DNA from: Acidobacteriaceae bacterium
Lineage (GTDB): Bacteria; Acidobacteriota; Terriglobia; Terriglobales; Acidobacteriaceae
Direction of reading: 5' to 3'
Length of the DNA stretch: 5,224 nucleotides
NCBI GenBank assembly: GCA_030040115.1
Contig: JASHUH010000638.1
Location: 1-5,224, forward strand
Position 1 is the stretch's first letter. Every line of letters starts with the position of its first letter. The translations under genes were made by a program, and so were the position numbers. The notes beneath the pieces were generated by a model that worked only from the letters and a program-made list of their open reading frames with translations, was not told where the DNA came from and made no database searches. This document shows, piece after piece, positions 1-4,786 of the stretch.

Positions 1-2330
1 AGGACTGAGCTCAGGTGCTCGCCGTCTTGAAAACCGTAGCTGCCGGGATACTTGACCTCGCCATCGATCGTGACGGATTCGCCGATGTTGTTCCAGTTCG
101 TAATCTGGTGAATGGCAAGAATGTCGCCCGGCTTCAGGAAGACATCAGCGCCGGGGTCGCTTCCTTCAACTGCTGCGCCGATGCGCACGGCCGCCAAGCT
201 TTCGGCCACCCGGTCTCCATCGCTCACGTGGTAGCTCGTCAGGTCGGCAGTATCCACGAGCGCATCGCGCTTGAATCCTCCGGCCAGTCGAACTAGCTGC
301 GCGGCCGTCATGCCCTTCGACATGGGGTACCTGCCCGGCCGCAACACTTCGCCACGAATCGTGACGGTAGGTGCGTCCACCTCGTAGCGGCCAAAGACGC
401 GGATTGTGTCGAAGGGCTGCAGATCGATATTCGAGTTACCGATCAAAACATCCGGAACGTTGAAGTCAATGGTCTCGGCGTGAAGGTCAGGAGGGATGAG
501 ACGAACGATCTCGCCATGTGCGGCAGGTTCGGGAAGTAGATCCTGATAGCTGCGAATCACATCGCTCAGGCGCATGCCGTCGCTATACGGCAGCCGGCCC
601 GGGCGAACCACATGGCCTGCCAGATAAACAGCTCGCTGGCTGTAGGGCAGAATGGGTTCAACGCGAATTCGATCGCCGTCTTTCACTTCGAACCGGGCGA
701 TTGCATCGTTTTCTTCCTGTGTACCGTGGCGGCCACCGTCAGGAAGCGTAACCGTCACACGCTGGTGATCGTCATCGATTCGCTCGATTCGGATGTGACT
801 AATCGACGCGGCTGCTGTAAAGCCGCCGGCGTCGTCGATGACCGTAGAGAGCTCGGCCTCTCCGGATTTCAGTTCATAAATTGCCGGGCGCTTGACTGAG
901 CCTGAGATCGCAATCTGCGGGCCCGCCGGAGGAACGAGCAGCGTGTCGCCGCTCTCGAAGCGTGCCGTCGCGCTCCGAACGCCGTGGAGCAGGAAATCGT
1001 AGAGGTCGATGTCTTCAACCAGCTGCTTGCCCCGATAGTGATGAAGCACGCGCAATGAGCCGACGGCCGTCGGACCTCCTGCCGCATAAAGCGCGCTCAA
1101 AGGCGTGGCCAGGGAACTGAGGTCGTAGCCGCCCGGGCGTTGCACGTCGCCCACCACGTAGACTCGGACGGAGCGCAGACCCGAGACCGTGACCGCAATC
1201 TGTGCGCTGCGGAACTGCTGCTTGAGAGCACTGGCGATAAGGCCCTGCGCTTTGTCGAGCTCAAGACCAGCGATCTCGACGACGCCTGCCTCCGGCAAAA
1301 AGATGCGGCCATCGCGGTCAATTGTCCGCGTGATGCTCTGGGTGGAGCCCCCCCAAAGATCGATGGTGAGCTTGTCGCCCGCTCCGACAACGTATTCGGG
1401 GCCTAACGGCACATCCAGCGGCGTACCGAGATTTGATGCGCCCCGCGCAGCAGTAGCTGCGGAACGATTTATGAAAACATCGGACCCGAATCGCCGGAGT
1501 TTTAAGGTATCACTCGGAATCTGCGCGTAGAGATCGCGCATGGATTGCAGGTCAAGCGGCGTAGGCTCATGAAGAACGGCTGGCGCATCGGTGGAGGCAT
1601 TTGATCTTTCCTGGGCTCGGGGATTGATCCGGAAGGCGGGCTGGCTTGTGTTGCCATGTGCAACGCTGGAGGGAATCCCAGCGTTATTCCTGGGCGCCTC
1701 CACCGGATCGGCGCCTATGAGCGAGCCGGATTCAACCGCAATCAACGAATGGGAATCCTCCGAGCCGAGTGGGATCGACAGACTGGAAGGTGCGAAGTCG
1801 TCCGTACCCAACTGTGCCGGAAGGAGCTCGTTGCTTATTTCGTATCCGCGCGCCTGCAGAACCGTCGTAATGTTCGCGCGGAAGCCTGGGTTCGACCTAA
1901 CCTGGTTGTAGATCATTTGGTCGGAGATATCGTCAGGGCTCACCTGGATGCCTTGTTGATTTAGGCGCTCCGTCAGTTGCTCCTTGAGCTCCTCAAGCAG
2001 ATCGGGATTCTGCTCGAGGATGTCCTCGATTTGATCTGCCGAAAGCGCCGGGGATGGCGCAACACTTGTCCCTCCCAAGGGGGAATCGCGATTCTGACCT
2101 TCAGTTCCTGCATCGCCTTGCGTGCTTGACTGAGAACTCGCACTTGCTTCAGCGGATCCTAGACTCAGGACTTGCGTCGATCCGTTTGCGTCGGAAACCT
2201 GGCCGAGAGCTGCAGGTGCATGGATAAAGAAAAGAATGAACAGAATGAACGGCACAAAAGCCATTACACGCTCGAGCAGGATGCGACCTGTGTTGAATTT
2301 GTCAGCGAAGTGAAGAGAAGAATACGGCAT
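1..2330 (-). CDS. SLBB-domain polysaccharide export protein, C-terminus cut by window edge
   Basis: Probable periplasmic/outer-membrane export protein of the Wza-like polysaccharide export family, which passes capsule or exopolysaccharide across the outer membrane. The frame is open from an ATG at 2330 to the left edge, 776 codons without interruption; an in-frame stop lies two codons upstream (2334-2336). Residues about 17-43 form a signal peptide (hydrophobic run VPFILFILFF, then HAPAALGQ). Met23 (2262-2264) is an alternative start giving a more compact signal; neither start has a strong Shine-Dalgarno. Residues 45-95 are Ser/Gln/Gly-rich linker; 99-165 are acidic and helical (DQIEDILEQNPDLLEELKEQ). 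The Poly_export domain begins near 310 (GPEYVVGAGDKLTIDLWGG). SLBB-like modules begin near 388 (VRVYVVGDVQRPGGY), 472 (QIAISGSVKRPAIY), 567 (AVYLAGHVVRPGRL), 655 (TVTIRGEVLRPGRY) and 752 (SVTIDGEVKYPGSY, cut). The translation contains no cysteine, so it lacks the lipobox of Wza. It is more than twice the length of E. coli Wza. Family assignment is firm; the exported polymer is unknown. Confidence 0.93.
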   Translation of the reverse strand, partial: MPYSSLHFADKFNTGRILLERVMAFVPFILFILFFIHAPAALGQVSDANGSTQVLSLGSAEASASSQSSTQGDAGTEGQNRDSPLGGTSVAPSPALSADQIEDILEQNPDLLEELKEQLTERLNQQGIQVSPDDISDQMIYNQVRSNPGFRANITTVLQARGYEISNELLPAQLGTDDFAPSSLSIPLGSEDSHSLIAVESGSLIGADPVEAPRNNAGIPSSVAHGNTSQPAFRINPRAQERSNASTDAPAVLHEPTPLDLQSMRDLYAQIPSDTLKLRRFGSDVFINRSAATAARGASNLGTPLDVPLGPEYVVGAGDKLTIDLWGGSTQSITRTIDRDGRIFLPEAGVVEIAGLELDKAQGLIASALKQQFRSAQIAVTVSGLRSVRVYVVGDVQRPGGYDLSSLATPLSALYAAGGPTAVGSLRVLHHYRGKQLVEDIDLYDFLLHGVRSATARFESGDTLLVPPAGPQIAISGSVKRPAIYELKSGEAELSTVIDDAGGFTAAASISHIRIERIDDDHQRVTVTLPDGGRHGTQEENDAIARFEVKDGDRIRVEPILPYSQRAVYLAGHVVRPGRLPYSDGMRLSDVIRSYQDLLPEPAAHGEIVRLIPPDLHAETIDFNVPDVLIGNSNIDLQPFDTIRVFGRYEVDAPTVTIRGEVLRPGRYPMSKGMTAAQLVRLAGGFKRDALVDTADLTSYHVSDGDRVAESLAAVRIGAAVEGSDPGADVFLKPGDILAIHQITNWNNIGESVTIDGEVKYPGSYGFQDGEHLSSV

Positions 2331-2379
2331 CGGTCACTAACCCGTCGCATTCGAACATAAAAGATGCGCAATCAGCCGC

Positions 2380-2419
2380 GTGTCATCGGTCTGTCACCTG
2401 ATTGTCATTCCTTTGTCGG
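2380..2419 (+). promoter_or_regulatory. Four 11-bp phased TGTC(A/G) repeats, Pho-box-like
   Basis: Seven-base units GTGTCAT (2380-2386), CTGTCAC (2391-2397), TTGTCAT (2402-2408) and TTGTCGG (2413-2419) follow each other at exactly 11-bp spacing with four-base spacers. This is the layout of PhoB boxes (CTGTCAT direct repeats every 11 bp) and more generally of OmpR/PhoB-family response regulators. The units read on the plus strand, pointing towards the racemase remnant, with a weak -10-like CATATT at 2423-2428. They also lie 50 bp upstream of the export gene on the minus strand, where a TATGTT -10-like hexamer (complement of 2354-2359) sits 21 bp from the nearest unit, so activator control of that gene is equally possible. 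The spacing is seen directly; the regulator and target gene are inferred. Confidence 0.5.
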
Positions 2420-2441
2420 GTTCATATTGGAAGAGGATAGT

Positions 2442-2464
2442 GGGCGAATTGAGCGCCCAATTCG
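2442..2464. repeat. Overlapping inverted repeats
   Basis: CGAATTG (2445-2451) and CAATTCG (2458-2464) are perfect inverted repeats around a six-base loop. The same stretch can instead pair GGGCG (2442-2446) with CGCCC (2454-2458), so the two hairpins exclude each other. No T-tract follows on either strand, so it does not look like a terminator. The rest of 2420-2577 holds no coding signal that I recognise. Confidence 0.35.
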
Positions 2465-2577
2465 ACCGGCGAGTTCGACAGCATTCTGCTGCGATTTCCG
2501 TTGTGGCTACGGCTGGATTTCCCAGTCGCTGCAGTCAGCACGCGGCACGATGGTCTTTGCCCTTGCGCAATCGCGCG

Positions 2578-2806
2578 CAACGAACAAGTGAGCCCCGACC
2601 GACCGAAGCCCGAAGCGGTTGCTGCGCTCCAGCACATCATCGCGCGGATGAAGTCAGAGGGCTGCGACGCGGTAGTTCTGGGCTGCACGGAGATTCCTCT
2701 GCTGATCAATGGCACAAACTCGCCGTTGCCCACGCTCGACTCCACGCGCCTGTTGGCGCGCGCGGCACTGCGCAGAGCAGCGCAAGGTGCTGCGGCGGCG
2801 AAGTGA
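2578..2806 (+). pseudogene. C-terminal remnant of an aspartate/glutamate racemase
   Basis: About 75 codons end at TGA 2804-2806 and match the C-terminal part of the Asp/Glu/hydantoin racemase family, cofactor-independent enzymes that use two cysteines to interconvert D- and L-amino acids. Diagnostic residues are the helix AALQHIIARMKSEGCDA followed by VVLGCTEIPLLI, where the Cys of GCTE is the second catalytic cysteine, and the closing LPTLDSTRLLARAAL segment. Family members are roughly 230-250 residues, so two thirds, including the first catalytic cysteine, are missing. The frame extends upstream to an ATG at 2501, but residues before about 2578 (WLRLDFPVAAVSTRH and onward) do not resemble the family, and I found no N-terminal part in the other frames. 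The left boundary is approximate. It is presumably non-functional. The neighbouring genes do not suggest a role. Confidence 0.75.
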
Positions 2807-3052
2807 GCGCATCGTCGCCAACCCCGGAACGCTACCAGAATTCTTGAAGACGCTTCTGGATCCCATTCCGTCGCTGGCGAACCACCCGATAAGACCGTTC
2901 TCGAGCGGGAGCCGCTGCTGGCTCTGGTCTCCGCCTACGCCGCGTCGCCCATGGGCCGCGAGGCGACTCTCACCTTGCAGCCCTCGACCGATGAGGAATG
3001 GATTGTCACGGTGTGTAGACGATGGATCGCGAATCTGGAAATCGCAACTTAG
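2807..3052 (+). pseudogene. Unidentified start-less coding remnant
   Basis: Immediately after the racemase stop, the same frame stays open for 81 codons to TAG 3050-3052. From about 2843 it has protein-like composition (for example KTVLEREPLLALVSAYAASP, then EEWIVTVCRRWIANLEIAT at the end). The only ATG is internal (in SPMGRE), so it would be the tail of a gene whose beginning is gone. A neighbouring frame over roughly 2805-2890 also looks protein-like (VANPGTLPEFLKTLLDPI), so a frameshift inside this remnant is possible. I do not recognise a family and assign no function. It could also be a chance open stretch in GC-rich DNA. Confidence 0.3.
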
Positions 3053-3225
3053 ACGAAAGTCAGCTTGACATTACCCATCTCATAAATGCCGAGAGTCCCC
3101 GAAGCCGAATTCCGACCGTCTCGCTTTTGTGATTCGACTTCCGGATTGGCTCGTCAACCCACCCAAGTTTGAACACGACGCCGCGCGCAGGCGGCTGGTT
3201 GTTGGGGCCATGAGGCGGGGCTTGA
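3053..3225. other. Gap without an identifiable gene
   Basis: This stretch separates the plus-strand remnants from the end of the minus-strand broken gene; the two face each other. A 34-codon minus-strand tail ending at the TAA complementary to 3049-3051 (GTLGIYEMGNVKLTFV) is weakly protein-like, but it has no start and no recognised family. I see no terminator hairpin with a T-tract for either convergent unit. Confidence 0.4.
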
Positions 3226-3905
3226 TTACGGTGCCAGCTGAAATCCGTGATAAACGTCATTTTGGTCACTGTAATATCCGACAATCACCCCGTTGTCGTT
3301 GATGCTGAGGGGGTAAGTCCCTTCGGCCAATTGCGTGCCGGCGCCCGGAGCGTTGAAGGTCGTTATGGCGCCGCTGGCGGAGACTATGAATCCGTGATAA
3401 ATGCCGCTCCTGTCAATGTAATATCCGGTAAACACCCCGTCGTCATTGATGCTGAGGGCTTTAGTTCCTAGCTGGTCTTGCGTGTCCGGAGAGCGGCCCG
3501 TGCCGGCGGCGGGCGCGTCGATGGTCGTTATCGTGCCGTCCGCGGAGAGGGCGAATCCGTCGTAGCCTTTGCAGTTGCAATGTCCGACGATCACCCCGAC
3601 CGTGTTGATGCTCTGGGGAAAGGCGCCCTTTCCGGCAGTCGTGCTGGCGTTGGGCCCGTCGAAGCTCGTTATGGTGCCGGCGGCGGCGCGAAGAATCCGC
3701 GATGAGCGCCGTTTGCGTCCTCCCAGCCCCCGGCCATTACCCCGGCGCTGTTGATGCTCTCGGGCACAGTACAACAGGCGGCGCCAGAAACATCGAAGCT
3801 GGTGATCGTGCCGTCGGCGGTGCCAACCAATCCGTTATTGTTGACATATCCGACGATCTGCCCGTCGGTGTTGTTGCTTAAGGGGAAGGTGCCCGCGGTG
3901 GGAAA
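3226..3905 (-). repeat. Five HAF-type extracellular repeats, one frameshift
   Basis: About five units of roughly 45-55 residues carry the core SIN-x-x-G-x-x-x-G-(Y/W)-x-D and then HGF-x5-G-x-IT-x-FD-x-P-x-A. Examples are PLSNNTDGQIVGYVNNN, PESINSAGVMAGGWEDANG, PQSINTVGVIVGHCNCKG, ALSINDDGVFTGYYIDRSG and PLSINDNGVIVGYYSDQN. The last unit stops at YHGFQLAP and TAA (3226-3228). This is the pattern of the 'probable extracellular repeat, HAF family', whose members are usually secreted. The first two units and the rest lie in different frames; comparing GF-x5-G between units shows that exactly one base is missing within the GC-rich tract 3676-3690. The repetition is also visible in the DNA as recurring GTTGATGCT or ATTGATGCT on the plus strand. 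Confidence 0.8.
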
Positions 3906-3914
3906 AGCAGTGCG

Positions 3915-3936
3915 GCGGCGTTTTAGGTAACGCCGC
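3915..3936. repeat. Perfect 8-bp hairpin at the kelch/HAF junction
   Basis: GCGGCGTT (3915-3922) and AACGCCGC (3929-3936) are perfect inverted repeats around the six-base loop TTAGGT. The hairpin sits exactly where recognisable kelch sequence ends and HAF repeats begin on the minus strand, and the loop holds the stop of the second kelch frame. No T-tract follows, so a terminator is unlikely. It may mark the recombination or deletion point, or be a leftover of the kelch gene's 3' end. Confidence 0.5.
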
Positions 3937-4263
3937 AGACAGCCAAGTCCGCCGTCAGGGTCCATCGGCCATTCGAGAAAAGCTCCTAGTGCACCCAGCG
4001 TCACCCTCAGGGTCTCCTGCAATCAGGGCCTCGCCGTTTTGGAGCAGGGTCAGTTGCGCCTGATCGCGTGCATCGTTCATGCTGCCGGTTACTGTAAACG
4101 TGCCGGTGGAGGAATTGTACGGTTCAGCGGCGGCGGTGACCCCCGTGGAACTTGAGCCGCCCGCCACCAACACTTCACCGTTTTCGAGAAGCACTGCGCC
4201 CTGCCCCGCACGGACCACTGTCATGCTGCCGGTGGGGTTCCATTGGCCGGTAGAGGGGTTATT
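3926..4263 (-). pseudogene. Kelch-repeat fragment with internal frameshift
   Basis: From about 4263 the translation runs NNPSTGQWNPTGSM, then GAVLLENGEVLVAGG, PYNSSTGTFTVTGSM and LTLLQNGEALIAG: kelch-type repeats (NG-x-VL-x-GG, then Y/W-containing strands) of bacterial secreted beta-propellers. Near 3986-4000 the frame changes, and the homology resumes as ELFSNGRWTLTADLAVC, ending at a TAA complementary to 3924-3926. Downstream, the codons NAAALLFP in this second frame resemble the last strand of the kelch protein at the right end of the window (NSAALFTP). About one and a half repeats seem to have been lost between these two points. Confidence 0.7.
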
Positions 4264-4276
4264 CTGCTTTCCGGTG

Positions 4277-4372
4277 TTACGGCACCTGGAAGTTCACGTT
4301 GCTCGACAGCGTGCCGCTGCGTGTTGTCACCTGGACCTCGCCGGTGGTCGAGGCTGAACCAACACAGACCCG
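4277..4372 (-). pseudogene. IPT/TIG-like domain C-terminal fragment
   Basis: The segment ASTTGEVQVTTRSGTLSS followed by NVNFQVP and TAA (4277-4279) resembles the closing strands of IPT/TIG immunoglobulin-like domains, which typically end in a pattern of the type G-x-V-x-V-T-T-x-x-G-x-x-S-N-x-x-x-F. Only about 30 residues are recognisable; most of a domain of some 80-90 residues is absent. The same frame extends back to a TTG at 4462 (61 codons), but that upstream part is the signal-peptide region read in the wrong frame. It is part of the larger broken gene. The family call rests on this short motif alone. Confidence 0.5.
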
Positions 4373-4472
4373 CTCACGGCTGCCAGACAGGTCAACCCAG
4401 CAGGCCCAGTCGCAATCCACACGCGCTCTGGCGACTTCTGACGCCGATTTTCTATCTTTCAATTGTCATCTT

Positions 4473-4486
4473 CATAAAGTCCTCCT
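4473..4486 (-). promoter_or_regulatory. Strong ribosome binding site and start of the broken gene
   Basis: On the minus strand AGGAGG (complement of 4481-4486) lies five bases before ATG (4475-4473), the best Shine-Dalgarno in the window. Translation from it gives only MKMTIER before TAG (4454-4452). Ignoring the stop, the same frame continues as KIGVRSRQSACGLRLGLLG, and after one frame change as LTCLAAVSGSVLVQP, which together look like the positively charged and hydrophobic parts of a signal peptide. The initiation site is therefore preserved in front of a dead reading frame. Confidence 0.65.
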
Positions 4487-4567
4487 CTGAATTCGGTCTG
4501 ATACGGGTTGGCTCGTTGCCTGCCCATTCGCAGAATGCAGATAGCCACAGTCCTTTACCTTTTAGTC

Positions 4568-4593
4568 GGAAGCTTCCTTGGTGTTGTCACCAA
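4568..4593. promoter_or_regulatory. Two abutting palindromes, candidate operator
   Basis: GGAAGCTTCC (4568-4577) is a perfect ten-base palindrome. It is followed directly by TTGGTG (4578-4583), loop TTGT, and CACCAA (4588-4593), a perfect six-base inverted repeat. They lie about 95-120 bp upstream of the preserved start at 4475 on the minus strand, within range for control of that gene. No T-tract follows on the strand where it would be needed for termination. Regulatory function is inferred from symmetry and position only. Confidence 0.35.
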
Positions 4594-4752
4594 AAAGTAA
4601 TTTTCCGGCTTAACAGCGGCCCTTGCATGTGGCAATCTCTGTGAGATTCTGCGCCTGTTTGGAGATGGAAGGAGATACCAATTCCAGGTAACACGAGGCT
4701 TTGGGCGGATGCTTCGGCAAGCCGGAAGTAGTTCTACCACTCGTCGCCGATT

Positions 4753-4776
4753 AGGCGCGGTGCTGTGACTGCGCCT
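4753..4776 (-). terminator. Weak hairpin after the kelch gene, possible terminator
   Basis: AGGCGC and GCGCCT (4753-4758 and 4771-4776) can form a six-base stem with a twelve-base loop beginning ten bases after the TAG of the kelch gene on the minus strand. The loop is long and no run of T follows, so intrinsic termination is doubtful. Confidence 0.2.
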
Positions 4777-4786
4777 CGCTGTTACG

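Larger units (their letters stand above)
3226..4475 (-). pseudogene. Broken gene for a secreted IPT/kelch/HAF-repeat protein
   Basis: Pieces of one or more secreted repeat proteins lie in order on the minus strand but in different frames. They are: start and signal-peptide start (4475-about 4395), hydrophobic signal core (about 4395-4350), IPT/TIG-like end (about 4370-4277), kelch repeats (about 4263-4000), a second kelch piece (about 3985-3926) and HAF repeats (about 3905-3226, itself shifted once near 3685). Each junction changes frame, and in-frame stops occur at 4452-4454 (TAG) and 4277-4279 (TAA), among others. The intact 776-codon export gene in the same window argues against general sequencing error. 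The simplest reading is a kelch gene with several indels and deletions, joined at its 3' side to the tail of a HAF-repeat gene. The intact relatives are presumably exported beta-propeller proteins of unknown ligand. An original single kelch-HAF gene cannot be excluded. Confidence 0.75.
4476..4786. other. Non-coding gap between two minus-strand repeat genes
   Basis: No credible coding sequence is visible on either strand over 311 bases; a 61-codon minus-strand open frame (4555-4740) is Arg/Pro-rich, has no ribosome binding site and resembles nothing known. The gap holds the ribosome binding site of the downstream broken gene at its left end, two abutting palindromes at 4568-4593, and a weak hairpin after the upstream gene's stop. 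I could not find a convincing -35/-10 pair. Confidence 0.55.

Noticed and set aside
15..2360. Many short plus-strand and minus-strand open frames (for example 15-296, 612-899, 1189-1530, 1591-1911, 2172-2360, 1097-1390)
   Set aside because: They overlap the long minus-strand SLBB export gene, whose frame is open for 776 codons with clear domain motifs; the others are other-frame shadows of GC-rich coding DNA.
2422..2745. Minus-strand open frame of 107 codons
   Set aside because: Antisense to the racemase remnant, with no recognisable motif or ribosome binding site.
2380..2847. Plus-strand open frame of 155 codons
   Set aside because: It is rich in Arg, Ser and Ala without any motif, and overlaps the racemase remnant, which has a convincing GCTE-containing frame.
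3060..3284. Minus-strand open frame of 74 codons overlapping the end of the HAF repeats
   Set aside because: Its first part is the HAF repeat read in the wrong frame and the remainder matches no family I know; a weak alternative tail (GTLGIYEMGNVKLTFV) is too short to call.
3247..3754. Plus-strand open frames (3247-3471, 3478-3705, 3569-3754)
   Set aside because: Their own repetitiveness is the mirror of the HAF repeats on the minus strand, where the SIN-G-HGF-G-IT-FD pattern makes protein sense.
3226..3774. Tandem repetition on the plus strand considered as a CRISPR or DNA satellite array
   Set aside because: Units are about 140-160 bp and only protein-level similar, with no constant short repeat and unique spacers; they encode HAF protein repeats.
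4079..4644. Plus-strand open frames (4079-4357, 4243-4644, 4299-4490)
   Set aside because: Antisense to kelch/IPT fragments and low-complexity; no supported start or motif.
4555..4740. Minus-strand 61-codon frame in the gap
   Set aside because: Arg/Pro-rich composition, no ribosome binding site, no homology that I recognise.
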